Below are positions 24,201 through 36,200 of a DNA stretch of 64,000 nucleotides, piece by piece. Position numbers and translations under genes: made by a program. The stretch's first letter is position 1; every line of letters begins with the position of its first letter. The stretch covers positions 1,825,812 through 1,889,811 of the forward strand of contig NW_006763137.1 in assembly GCF_000264905.1 (NCBI RefSeq). Reading direction: 5' to 3'. The DNA comes from Stereum hirsutum FP-91666 SS1. Lineage: Eukaryota; Basidiomycota; Agaricomycetes; Russulales; Stereaceae. The notes under the pieces were generated by a model. That model saw only the letters and a program-made list of their open reading frames with translations, was not told where the DNA came from and searched no databases.

Positions 24201-27200
24201 GCGATCTTACATGGTCTGGTGCGCATAACTTAGTACGAGGAACCAAACACCATCTGGTACGTCCTTCATCCCGGCCTCGAGAACTTTACTGTGTTCTCAC
24301 TCTCACTACTGACCGAACCCATGATCACAGCGCCGAGCGCCTCCCTCTGGCTCATGGCTCACACTGCAGCCAGCCTTCGTGCTCGTGTCCGCACAGGCAC
24401 CACATCCGCAATCAGAACCCCAATCACGCACAGCAGAACAGAACAGAACAGGACAGAAAGAGGACACAACCCCGCACTGCGAGTGTTCCGAATCGACGAA
24501 TGATCCTTCGTACGGCATTCATGAGACTCGGTGCCGTACATTCATCTTCATTATGCATACATTTCGGCGTATGGACCCAGGACTGTCAAACAAGTCGCCG
24601 AGAGGCCATCCTCCGAGTCCCATCTCAAACTGTCTTTCATTTTCGCTTTCGTTTTCATTTACGTTTGCCACCTTCATCTCACAGATGTAGCTGTTCTCAT
24701 CACGCTTCACATCCTTCCATGTCAAGTCGCGACATCGCTTAGGTCTCTCATAATACGACACCCACTCACTGACGGGCCCGGGACAACTTCGGGTCCGTCC
24801 TACACGCTCCCACCATCGCCACATTGGACTGTCGCGAACCGAGCATGCGTACAGTACATACAAGACAAGAATATCGAGCAAATACGGAGCGTTCGAAGTC
24901 CGGAAAAGGAACGCGTAGTCTCGCGAGGGATCGTGGCATCGCGAGCACTGGTCGATGAGATGACCCAAGATCTCACTGAGCTTTCAAGAGCTCCCGTAAT
25001 TAATTGAAGTCGCTCTTGAAGCCAAGAAAGCGAAGTATTTATGTGTCAGTCCCATTGGTGTAAGAAAGTTACATACGTACGTATACGTGCGCCGGTGAGC
25101 ATGTGCAGCAGTCCTCGTTTTGCTCGATCTCTTGACGATATTCTGGCAGCTTTCCAGTAATCGTGCCCGGTACATACCGCATACCGCATCCGTGCGAAGG
25201 AAGGTTCGCACAGCTGCTAACTGGAACTGCGACTACTGTAACCACTCTCCTGCCGCCGGCAGGGGCAGGTAGATGTGCGTGTTCGACTTCGCCCGTACGC
25301 GTTCTGTCAATCTTGATCACCGGCGGCTCCTGCTTGTGGACTTTTCCACTTGCAGCATTGTATGCATGTAAGTACGTCCGTCCTCTGCCGTCACAGTATG
25401 CCCGATATCGCGCTGATCCATCATTGGTGGTGAGTAGTTAATAATACCACGACTTTGCATGTCTATTCATTTGAGTCTAAGAGCGGTGTGAAACTTGCGT
25501 GAAACGCTGACGCTGACAAGCAGACCCAAACACGAACACCAGACAGGGTTTTGTTGATAGGGTGCTCGGTGTTAGAGGTGCGTATCCATGCTGGATTAGA
25601 GTGAGAAGATACTCACGTCGAATGTTAGGTTTGTTCCTGTGCTCTTTTCTCGGAGCTCGGTGCGATGAGACCAGACAGGACGGACGGTCCGAACGTTGGT
25701 TGGCAGGTTTGATTGTGGAACTCGAACTCTGAATCGGGAATCGTATTTGGCCGTGTCACTCTTTTAATCTTGGAGTCGTCAGGATACACTCTACGGCCAA
25801 TCATGCTGGATGCAATCCTATAGGCTCCTGGGCCTGCGTGGGCTCATGCATCACGTTCGAGGTGAGTTCGTTGATGACGCGCAAAGCCCTCATCCAATCT
25901 GGCAGTCCTATGCGCTCTGCGGGTTTGTGCTGCCTCGTTGCCTTGTTGAATGATCATCGTAGTGGGGCTTCTTCCCATCTGTTTCCGAAATAACGACGCT
26001 CGGAACTCGAAGACCTAGTTCGGTATAACCATCTCTCTTTTTTGTCAGAGAGGCCGCAGAACGTCATTCCGATTCAGAGTGTCACTGTGCTGCTCAATCA
26101 GTCGATTAATATGATGAACATCTCCGGTCCCTGTGGCGACTTCAATCATTAAGTTAAGGGTGGGTGCTATGTGGCGTAAAGGCGTGGTCGATTGCTTCGC
26201 CACCCGTGGTGGCCCCTATGTATGTGCGCTAGGGGCCAGCAGTACTTTCAAAGCAATCAGCCGGTTCATGACGGTGATAGTTTTTCCCGCGCTCTGATAC
26301 ATTAACTCCAGAACAGATTTTCCGACATACTTGGTATGCACAGGCTATTTTCGTCGTTCCCCGGAGGTTCAGGACTGAATAAATTCTTTCAGGCTACCTT
26401 TCGGGACTGTACACACGCCATTGATCTCCATAAATCCGCCCGATACACCCCGTGTGTCATCGGGCAGGAGGAATTCGATGCCGATGAGTCTTCCAGTGTC
26501 AAAAAAACGAACGAAGTGCAGTTCTATCATGCCGAACCTAAAAGTCTAGTAGGGTCGACATCGGGGGTACGCCACCTCAGGGTCTCCTTCCGGTACCATT
26601 CATTCGACCTGTCTGCTCAAATGCGACTTGTTTCGCTCCGACTCGAGATACGAGCTCGTAATTTGGCGACGACTTCGAAATCTTCTCCCAGCGCTGCGAT
26701 CTGTCCGATACACACACAAGCTAGAAATCGGCGTGCTTCACGACGCCTTGGGTGCCCGCCGGGTACGGTCCGATCGTCATTGTGGCGTCTGTTCGAAGCT
26801 CGATGGATGGCTGGAAGTAGACTACCGATGAGGATGGAAGCTACCAGACTCGTCTGACCAGCGACAAGATGGGGGCATGATGCGAAACGGACCATGTCGT
26901 CCGGATGGTGTTCAGCAGATCGAGAGCATGGCGTGCGGCCGCCGGAGAATAGGTCCAGAGGAACATGGTGTCGTTTGTATCTATATGCGTTTTGTCGGAG
27001 GCAGGAGAAATGTAAGTACTCCTCTGGGCAGTACATATGTTTTGATCTCTACACTAAGTACGCCATACCACTCTACTTACTGGGGACCTTGCTCACAGGA
27101 ACCAACACGACCACCATCATAACGTGTCTCTGCTCTGTGTCCTGAAGCGTCAAATTACGATTCATTGCTCAAACAGTTCTTTTTGGTGTGACTCGTGCGG

Positions 27201-29322
27201 GAGTAGGGATGCTGAGGCGGACATCGACAATCGATGGAGGCGGTGGCACGGTGATGTTGCCTCCCCGTGCAGACTTTGAACGTTCAACCTTCTCGCAAAT
27301 TGCCTCCGAGATAGCTCCGTGTGCATCCCTAAGGGCATCCGACATACCATCTATGGTCATTTGCACGGCAAAGTGCTATTGTTGCTGTAACCGAGGTTGA
27401 TAGAGTGACATGGACGTGTTTGATTGACATTTTCGTCTCACATTGACAGCGGGCGGCGGATGAGCTCATGCTCAGTATTGCTCGTTGACACGATAAGTTA
27501 TCGACGCAGTACATGGCTTCGAGATCAGCTCCGCGCCGCTCTGCCTCACAACAGGCAATGACCTTTCTATCCGCAGGTACCGCGACATTCTCCCGTACCT
27601 TTCAGTACATAGACGACTGCAAAGATGACCCGAAACATCCTTCAGAAACCAATCAGAAATGGAGAGAGATCAAGTGCCTTGGTCCCTGCAATTGATGGAA
27701 ACATCATAACATAACATATCAAACTCCGAACGAGCTCCGCCCAACTTGGTCGCGTCTGTGTTTGTAGCGGGATAGCAACTATTGCGTGAGAAGGAACGTT
27801 CTGTGAGTTGACGATACGGACAACATGATGCTGTACGCACCGAAGGCGCCACCGCGACTGAGCCCGATCGTACACCCGCCTAAACAGCTTCTGTCAGACC
27901 TGCTTCGGATCCCAACAACACGGCCGAACAGCTGCCTTCGTTCCACTTCCGACGCCACACGGGAAAGTAAATCATCACGTCCAGTGAACCTTCATGATAT
28001 GCGAGCGCTTGAGAGATGACCTTCTGAGCCACCTGTTGTTTGGAAGAGTAAAAGCAGCCGTCGCATGACCAAGTTGGACCTGGGCATGTCGATGATGCTC
28101 AGAGAGTTGTCCAGACTGAGGCTTGGCTACACCCACATCCCGGCAGCAGTCCGAAGTAACGAAGATAGAGGTCGAAAAGTGGCGCTGTTGATAGACTTCT
28201 GTCATGAGATCTCCTCTCGTGAGAGACAGGCGGGGTGGTGTGATGTTTGAGGTGATACGAGTGCTTGTTTCGCGCACAGCGTATAGTGGCACTGATTGTG
28301 AGCAGAGGCCAGAAAGCAGTAGCTGGAGAAGGATCTGCAGTCGTACTCCACCAAGTATTTCGAGCGTGGCTGTGGAGAACTGTCGAATCATTCCGGTCAT
28401 GTAGGACCATTCTGACTTCGTATATTCACGGAGATAATTCTGGCGGCGCAAGGAGCTCAAGAAGCGTTCTATACGGTGCGTATCAGCCGACTTCCATACA
28501 CGTAGAGCCTAAATGTCTCGACCCCACAGACGTGAATCATCGACGTTCCGAACTGCAGCATCTTAGATCCCAGCCATTGAATTTCTCACCGAGAAGTCAG
28601 AAGGGACGTCGTATTTACCAAGGAAGGAAAAGAACGGTATATTTCGCCTTCACCAAAAGCCGCCATAGGAAGCTGCGTGTGTTTTGAGATGACTATTTGG
28701 AGAAACAATAATGAAGAAGGCGTACGAACCTGTTCAGCCGTTAAACTCTATTGGTCTGGGAAGCCGTCAAAGATGTATGTAACATCGATGCGAGACTCAG
28801 CGCTCAGTCACCGGCCGGTCGAGACATACAAATTCGTGACTTTGTTTTGTATAGCGAAGTCCAAAAGGTGTTTGGGATAAGGATAAGGACAATTACCATA
28901 AATAACGCTGGTTGGTGGTACTCTCGGCGCAGCAATAATGGAGCTCGGAGCGAGCAGAGCTGTGTGGAATAGTCGATAGCCTTTGATCACAGTAAAAGGA
29001 GCTGAGCGCAGCGACGAGTTCTCGCATTGGTGGACGAGGTGGTGGCAAGAGGGAAACCGACCGAGTCATGATGCATGATGAGTGGCACAAGCAACTACGC
29101 AGGCCGATGACGTAGGTCAGGGCGAAATGTGGCGGACCATTTCTAGTAGCATTGGGGAGTCGACTTGATGCATTATTTGGTTATCCTCATCTCTTCTAAC
29201 GACCACCTTGCTCTTTGTTGCTGAAATCTTTGTGATTAGGTTCTTTCGCGTAAAGCTCCGGATATCGAGCGATTGCTGACAAGCCCCGATTGTGATCAGA
29301 TTGCTGCTGGGCGCCACTCAAT
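21226..29322. other. 8.1-kb gene-poor region upstream of the Con7-like gene
   Basis: No recognisable protein was found. The first 1.5 kb (21226-22800) is pyrimidine-rich on the plus strand, thus purine-rich in the sense of the Con7-like gene, and probably holds its promoter and leader. A GAAC microsatellite lies at 22749-22770 and a GAT-rich patch at 24041-24071. One minus-strand frame of 209 codons (22906-23535) is listed separately as doubtful. Frames at 26336-26857 (+) and 27975-28460 (-) have no motif and were not called. Two short minus-strand stretches (about 27880-28090 and 27180-27366) look mildly protein-like but could not be joined into a gene. Confidence 0.5.
22906..23535 (-). CDS. 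Doubtful open reading frame, 209 codons
   Basis: It starts at an ATG at 23535 and ends at a stop at 22906-22908, without introns. The product is mixed in composition with no signal peptide, membrane segment or motif I recognise; a Val/Leu-rich patch (NVVVRLDLELRPEVFEIG) is the most protein-like part. A frame this long is uncommon by chance in DNA of this composition, but one such event in 64 kb is not surprising. Nearby frames show no splice partners. It could be a lineage-specific gene, part of a transcribed leader, or chance. Confidence 0.2.
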   Translation of the reverse strand: MNEIRTTTNAYLVGGLLEISYLPVGSGLRNARYRFGIMQVIELSGRKFVHMISGNSAKRHPSSSGSQYTTRACNNLNTDKTPLVCELRAESSNNLTVEYTLPNMVMEQAQKNVVVRLDLELRPEVFEIGIQHDIPESLNPCIRKQIRLASPPISDGACTKTAYMTVSVLSTCDCKRLHDARKLGQGTQGYQSNPKSAIHTVTPSKRDLY

Positions 29323-31591
29323 ATGGTTCAGCTATCAGACCTTCCAGTCGAAGTGCTCTTGGATAATATTCTCCCGAATTTACCCATCGCCGACCTCTTA
29401 CATCTCGCTATTACGAACAAGCTCTTTGCCGCGCTCTGCTCCGACGATACATTTTGGAAACGTAAATGCCAGGAAGACTTTAACTTCACCGGCTCGGAGA
29501 CAGCACGGACCAGCGGGTGGAGATCGCTGTACAGGGGCCTAAGCCACCCAAGGGTCTTTGGGTGGGGGTGAGTGCTTTTATGACCGTTCGGCCGGAAATT
29601 TTGAGGCGAGGGACTGATACTAATCGCTTGCTTGCAGAGAAAAGCGGAATGGAAGGCTCGGGGTACGCGAGCTACCTAAGGACGTCAGAGGCGCTGGTAT
29701 ACCATATCCTGTGGAGGTTAAGATTCCTGGAGTGCGGATTGTGAGCCTCGCGGCTGGTGGGATGTAAGTCTCATGCTTCCATTTGGGATTAGAGATTTGA
29801 TTGATTAATTGTGGAATGCTAGGTGCTTCCATGCACTCGACTCCAAGGGGAACGTTTATGTCTGGGGTGAGTGATTACCTCGATTGAACTGGATTCATCT
29901 TACGAACTGCGTGAATAGGTGCCATCGATGGTCAAGGCGGTGCTTTGAACAGCGAAGGTTTCGCGGTGAAGTACAAGGAAGCGCAGGTGCCACATAAACT
30001 CATCCTTCCTAACCCGGTCAGGAGCATTAGGTGCGTTCTTATCCTTTTCAGACTAGACGACTCTTTAATACTGGACACAGTACGGGAAGAATTCATTCAA
30101 TGGTCCTGGATGCTAAGTCCACCGTCTGGACTTTCGTGAACTGGGGCCGACCTTTCCGTCTCCTCAGTCCCCTCCTGGATTGCCACGCTCCAGACACTAC
30201 ACCTCTCCAAATCGAATGCGGCTGGACATTCTGCACCATACTCACCAAAGCTGGTGATGTTTTAGTATATTGGCCCTACAGTGGTGGTCTCAACCGTCAA
30301 ATTGAGCAAACTGAGACAGATTTGAACCAGCAAGGCGATAAGAACGCGTACCCCACAGAGGATCATTGTATTCCATGCGTCACCACTGTGATTGAGGCAG
30401 ATCCGTTCAGGCTTCCGCCAATACCTACAACCCTTCCAGACCTGGTCAACGGTCTTAGTGAAGAAGAGAGGGATGCGGAGACGAGGTTGATCAGGATCGC
30501 GGCGTATGACAACACGTTAGTCGGTCTGACGAATAAAGGCCATGTCTTGAAGTTTGCGAATCTGGCGAACGAGAGAATATTCCGAAGCACACGATGGGAA
30601 TATGTGAGCTCACCACTGTTAATATCTCCTGTTGCTGTCATTGACGGCGGTAATCTAGCTACCGAAGTTCAGTGAACCAGCTTTAGTCCGTCAACATCCT
30701 GGGTTCGAAGGAAAGGATGTTCCGGATACGATGCGCATTACCCACGTGCGTTGTATACATTTCTTCTGGCCCGAATCGACTGTGTTCAACGCCATAAACA
30801 GATTACAGCACATTTTCAAACCTTCGTCGCGTATTCCACCGACTCTACTTCCGTTGTCCTCATGGGCTCTCCAGACACCACACCTACGTCTGACCCAACA
30901 ATCATTCCCTCACTCCAAAACCGATCCGTCATCTCCGTCGTACTAGGAGACTACCACTATGCCGCCCTCACATCAACGGGTAAGCTCCTTACGTGGGGAG
31001 CCTACTCCAATGGTGCTCTCGGACTTGGGAATCCATTGGATATTCCCGCTGGTCATCCTGGCGGATATGCTACGGCGGCTGCACTGGACAGTGCTCGCAC
31101 TCGTCGATGGGGTATTCCAGATCCGCCCAGGGTGGAGGAACCAGCGGAGGTGAATTTCAACAGAGGGAAGAAAGGAGGGCGGAAGTTTGTATTCGGGGCG
31201 ACAGCGGCGGGGTGGCATACCGGCGCGCTTGTGATGGACTTGGAGGTGCGCTTTCTGACACAGCTCGATAGCCTGTTCTTCACATGATATTGACGTTCGC
31301 TTCCTTTCGATCCAGCCTGAACTCGAGAGTGAAGACGAAGACGATGGCACGGGGCGTATGCCAGGCGAATTCCCATCCGGTTCACCCTCCTCGCATGACG
31401 CTGGCCAACCGCCCCTTCCACCTGGCCCTGACGACGTACCGCTGCTGCCCCCTGGAGGAGGAGGGTTCGGCCACATCTTCAGATATGGGTTCGCTGCGAG
31501 AGGCCTTATGAGGGGTGGGGCTATGGGTGCGCGTGGCCGAGGGATTGGCCGAGGAGGCTTGAACGCAAATGCTCCGGATGGACACAGTTAG
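29323..31591 (+). CDS. SAF1: F-box protein with RCC1-type repeats (Saf1-like, SCF ubiquitin ligase adaptor)
   Basis: Eight exons, 29323-29567, 29638-29763, 29823-29866, 29919-30030, 30081-30603, 30659-30746, 30809-31245 and 31316-31591, give 616 aa with agreeing phases. Residues 4-45 are an F-box (LSDLPVEVLLDNILPNLPIADLL ... LCSDDTFWKRK), which would bind Skp1 in an SCF complex. RCC1-type blades follow: LAAGGMCFHALDSKGNVYVWG, GRIHSMVLDAKSTVWTF, CGWTFCTILTKAGDVLVYW, DNTLVGLTNKGHVLKF, and LGDYHYAALTSTGKLLTWGAYSNGALGLG. The same order occurs in yeast Saf1, an F-box protein that targets adenine deaminase Aah1 in quiescence. The C-terminus adds a Pro/Gly-rich tail with arginine-glycine pairs (RGRGIGRGG). 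The acceptor of exon 7 is the AG at 30807-30808; the earlier AG at about 30800 breaks the frame. The substrate in this fungus is unknown. Confidence 0.88.
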
Positions 31592-32135
31592 ATTGAGGAA
31601 GTGGAGGGGTTTCTGATGTGTAACGTTATTCACTGTTTCTTTATGTCAGGAAAGGATGTTGTATGTTTGTATGAGGCGAATTATGTTGTGGACATGGTCG
31701 AACTATATCCCTTTTGTTGTATTTTTCTGGGCTCGTCTATGCCATGTCCGTTGGATATAAGATGTTCACGACTAGACGAGCATCTGATCCAAAGAAGCGT
31801 GACTTTAGCCCGTCGATGTGTTGATATTACGGCGTAAATGCTGGCCGCAAGATTGATCTCCTGTTGGCGTGCTGGTTGTGAGAAGTGTGGAACCGAGCAT
31901 ACGTTGTATGAGGACGCAAAAGGAGCGCGGGGATAGCTGATGATCTTCAGAAGATTCCGCACTTAGTGTTCAGTGCTTGCTTCTGAAGGTGGTCTGCCGT
32001 ATTCAGTCAATTGCAACCGAGTGGAGGCTGCGTTTTCTGTTACATATTACATAAAATGCACAAACGCAGGTCACTAGGCTATAAGAGCTGCAGTCCGTTC
32101 TCACAACCCACCGTAACGTCGCACTCCCACCCACT
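31592..32135. other. Intergenic region, Saf1-like to GST
   Basis: The 544 nt between two plus-strand genes hold no gene. They should contain the Saf1-like 3' end and the GST promoter; no strong TATA box is seen. Confidence 0.55.
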
Positions 32136-32978
32136 ATGATCACACTGTACGACCTTCCTGGACATGCCGCTAAGGACGTTGCATTTTCTCCTAATATGTG
32201 GAAAGCGAGGTGAGTATATGTTGCTAGCCAACCCATACAAGAGATGGCAGAATATGTGCTTACACGTAAGCAAAGAGACGCATTGAATATCAAGGGTCTC
32301 ACGTACAAGACCGTCTGGGTCGAGTTCCCTGATATTGAAGCCGTAGCGAAACAGATCAACGCGAAAGCACTCTACGAAAGAGACGGCACGCCACTATACA
32401 CACTTCCTATGCTCTTCAACCATACCACCGGTGCCGCTATCACAGACTCCTGGAACATCGCCAGATACCTCGACGAGACGTATCCGACAAGACATGTTGT
32501 GATCCCCCGTGAGACGGCGGTATTGCAGAAGACGTTCCTAACGGTCGTCGAGCCAAAGCTTCAGATCGGAATATTTCTGTATACGATCATGCAGACCCAG
32601 TCTCAGATGAATCCGAGGAGCAGAGAGTGGTATAGAAAGACAAGAGAGGCAGAACTTGGTAGGACTTTGGAGGAGATAGGGCCAGAGGGTAGCCAGGAGA
32701 GAGAAATGTTGTGGAAGAACATCCTAGACGTGTTTTCCCAGGTAAGCTCGTGGATGGAAGAGAATGAGAAAGGGTCGGTGTTCGTTTGTGGGAAAAAGCC
32801 GACATTCGCAGATTTCGTGATCGGATCGCATTTGACTTGGGTGAAGAGGGTATTGGGGCCACAGTCGAAGGAGTACCAGGACCTGATGGTCGTGAATGGA
32901 GGGATATGGGCGTTGCTCGCAGACGGGCTGGCTGCATGGGAATACGTCGACCAGGAAGGGCTCAAGCACCTTGCGTAG
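32136..32978 (+). CDS. Glutathione S-transferase, fungal LigE-like (FuA-type) class
   Basis: Two exons, 32136-32209 and 32276-32978, give 258 aa. The acceptor is the AAG at 32273-32275; it rejoins NMWKAR with DALNIKG, as the family requires. The N-terminal thioredoxin fold shows MITLYDLPG, then SPNMWKARDALNIKGL, then TVWVEFPDIE. The cis-proline is in YTLPMLF and the glutathione-contacting acidic/serine pair in ITDSWNIARYLDETYP. The C-terminal half is the all-helical GST domain ending near FADFVIGSHLTWVKRVLG. This class is fungus-specific, related to bacterial beta-etherase LigE, and expanded in wood- and litter-decaying mushrooms. Such enzymes conjugate glutathione to, or bind, aromatic and wood-derived compounds. 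The substrate cannot be read from sequence. The cytosol is likely, as no targeting peptide is seen. Confidence 0.88.
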
Positions 32979-33269
32979 TACACAGTTTGATAGCAACAAG
33001 TAGCCCTTTGTGAGATTCTGCTTGTCTTGTTGAGAACTCGGAAGAGGAAAAACATCTAAAAATCAAGAATATTCAACGAGTCAGGTTTATACGCGCGCCA
33101 CCCGCCCGGGCCGCTGTCCCCATCCGTCATGATCAAGCGTTCTAGTGTGGCGAGCTACCGTCTTCTACGCACACCATCTGCTAACTATCTCATCCCGTCT
33201 CTGGCCCACTCGTCTCAGGACTCTGTGATCCGAGGCTCTTAGGAGCTCTCTAAGTCATTGGCTACGAGT

Positions 33270-36200
33270 ATGGCAACCCAGTCGGACTTGTTGATTTCTA
33301 TATTCCAGGGACTCAAGAGCAAGAGTCCCGAGACGCGACTCCAGTCCGCTCAAGAGCTCCGTCATTATGTCTGCCCAATCTTACTTTGTACAATTCATGT
33401 TCATATTACTGACAGATCGAAATAGGTATCTGTTCGTGTGCTCGAACTGCCCTCAGACGCTGCCGCAAAACTCTGGGACGACCAAATAAACAAGAGTCTA
33501 TTCGAGCTCGTACATGGCAATACAAGTGTGGAGAAGTTGGGAGGTCTGTTGGCCATAGGTGCGTGTGTTCCCAACAGCATAACATCATTGCTCTGAACTA
33601 TGGATCAGACCACTTGCTTGATGTCAACGATGAAGAAAGCATCGAGTCCAAACAAAACCTCTTCCGGTACTACAACTATGTCAAGTCCGTTCTGCCCGAC
33701 GCGGACATCTATGTCATGCTTGCAGCTTCAAAAACTCTGGGTCATATTGCCGAGATAGGCGGTTCTGCATTTGGTGATCGCTTCATGGACTACGAGGTGC
33801 CTGCTGCTATCGGACTACTGCAAGGAGACAAACAAGAGCCAGGCCGTTATGCGGGTGTTCTCATCCTCAAGGAGCTCGCACGGAACAGCCCCACCTACTT
33901 CCACACCCACATCGACCTCGTTTTCGAGAAGATCTTGATTCCACTTCGTGACTCACGCGTCATCGTACGAGAAGCTGCAGCAGAGCTTCTTGCGGCTTGT
34001 TTGGAGATTGTGACCCATAGGGAGCGACAGGCGCCTAGTCGGTTCTTGTACAAGGTGTTACAAGACGCTCAGCTTGGACTCAAGACTGCCGCACCGGAAG
34101 TCATCCATGGATCACTACTCACTTTCCGCGAACTCCTGCTTCATGGTGGCATGGTAAGAACCCTTTCAGTATAGTCTAAGAGACCACCTCCTGACTCGTG
34201 AACAGTTCATGAAGGAAGGCTTTCTCGACACTGCCGAGCAGATCATCCGTTTCAAGAACTCTCGCGATGTCCTTGTGCGCAAGATGGTCATTACCCTCAT
34301 TCCTACCCTTTCAGGGTACGATACGCAGACGTTCTCCGAGCATTTCTTACACAAAGCTATGGCACACCTTCTTGATCAACTCCAGAAGCCTACGGAACGG
34401 TCGTTCGGTAAATACTGAGCAGCTCTCAGCATGAACATAGCTAATGGATATGATTTCTAGCCTTTATTGCCATTGGCCACGTTGCTACAGCGGTCGGAAG
34501 CGACATGAAGCCTTTCCTCGAAAATATCATGGCTCAGATCAAATCAGGCCTAGAGAATAGGGGGTCAGTCGACTATCCTCTCTTCTTTACCATTGTACTC
34601 ATATCGCAGTCCACAGAAAGAAAGCTCCTTCCGAGGAACCTATGTTTCAATGTGTTGGCATGCTCGCGTCTGCGGTCGGCCCTAATTTGACGAAGCTCCT
34701 CCATGATCAGCTCGATTTGATGTTCAAATGTGGTCTTAGTGAGCCACTCAGGCAGGCTTTGGTCGCCATCGCACGCCATATTCCGCCTCTGCTGAAGACC
34801 ATCCAAGGTGTGTGTTTTCGCTATTGGATAGGTTCATAGCATGCTCAATGTTTCCCGAAGACAAGCTACTGGACCTCCTATCCGTCATTCTGAGCGGTCA
34901 GGTTTACAAACCGTTGGGCGCACCACCGACACTTGTCCGTGACAATTCTGCGGCTACGAGAGAATTGAACGGTGCCCAGGTATGACTCTCTTTCACCTTT
35001 ACTTTGGTAGCCACCTAAATATTATGATAGAATGCCGGGACCACAAAGAGTCCAGAGTTGATCACACTTGCACTCAATACGTTGGGCTCATTTGACTTCA
35101 GCGGTATGTTTTCTGACTGAGAATGTGAATTATTACTGATACTTTTTTACTCAGGCCATGTTCTTAATGAGTTCGTGCGGAACTGTGCTTTGCCGTATTT
35201 GGAGGAGGACCATCCTGAAGTGCGAAGGGCTGCGGCATTGACATGTTGTCGTGTATTTGCACGAGACTCCATCTGCTATCAGGGTAGTAATCACTCGATA
35301 GAAATCATTAGCGACGTACTTGACAAGCTGTTGACTGTCGGTATCGCCGATCCTGGTTTGTACTTCATTCACTTCTTCGCATTAGCACATACTGAACGGT
35401 TCCTTTACATGGTGTCAGACCCAACGATTCGACAGACCGTGCTCTCGTCATTACATGAGCAGTTCGACAAGCATCTTGCTCAGGCGGAGAATGTTCGATC
35501 GTTATTCATCGCTCTCAACGACGAGGTTTTCCAGAACCGAGAGACGGCTGTAGGCCTCATCGGACGATTGGCTACGCACAATCCGGCATATGTCATGCCG
35601 TCACTTCGCAAGGCTCTGATTCAGCTTCTTACTGAGCTGGAATACTCGACCGTCATGTCCGTATCCACAGTTGTCTTTTCTTTGTACTCTGAGCTGACTT
35701 GATATCATAGGCGCAATCGCGAGGAATGCACCCATCTACTCACGCTTCTTGTTAGCGCCACCCAACGTCTCATCAAGCCATACGCCCTTCCCATGCTCCG
35801 TGTACTCCTCCAGAAAGCCAATGACAGCAACGCCACTGTCGCCGCCAACGTTCTTATGTGTATCGGTGAACTGACCTGTGTCGGTGGCGAGGATGTCGTG
35901 CCACACATCCCGGAACTCATGGAAATCATCATCGGGAAATTGTCTGACTCTTCGATTTCGAAAAGGGATGCGGCACTGCATACACTGGGTCAGGTGTGCT
36001 CGAGTACGGGCTATGTGATACAGCCTCTTTTGGAGTATCCCCAGTTGTTGCCCGTGCTAAGCAGAATCTTGAAGACGGAGCCGACACAGACAGTCAGGCG
36101 CGAGGTCATCAAGGTATTGGGGATCCTGGGTGCATTGGATCCATACAGACGCAAGGTAAACAGATTCTGTGCCCGCCAAATGCTATGCTTATACTGAGTC

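Noticed and set aside
26336..26857. 173-codon plus-strand frame
   Set aside because: No motif, overlapped by a similar-length minus frame, and no exon partners could be built.
27880..28090. Minus-strand stretch with a protein-like look (MIYFPVWRRKW)
   Set aside because: About 70 codons between stops without a start or joinable exons; chance cannot be excluded.
30747..30808. Earlier acceptor (AAACAG near 30800) for exon 7 of the F-box/RCC1 gene
   Set aside because: It shifts the frame out of the RCC1 repeats; the AG at 30807-30808 preserves them.
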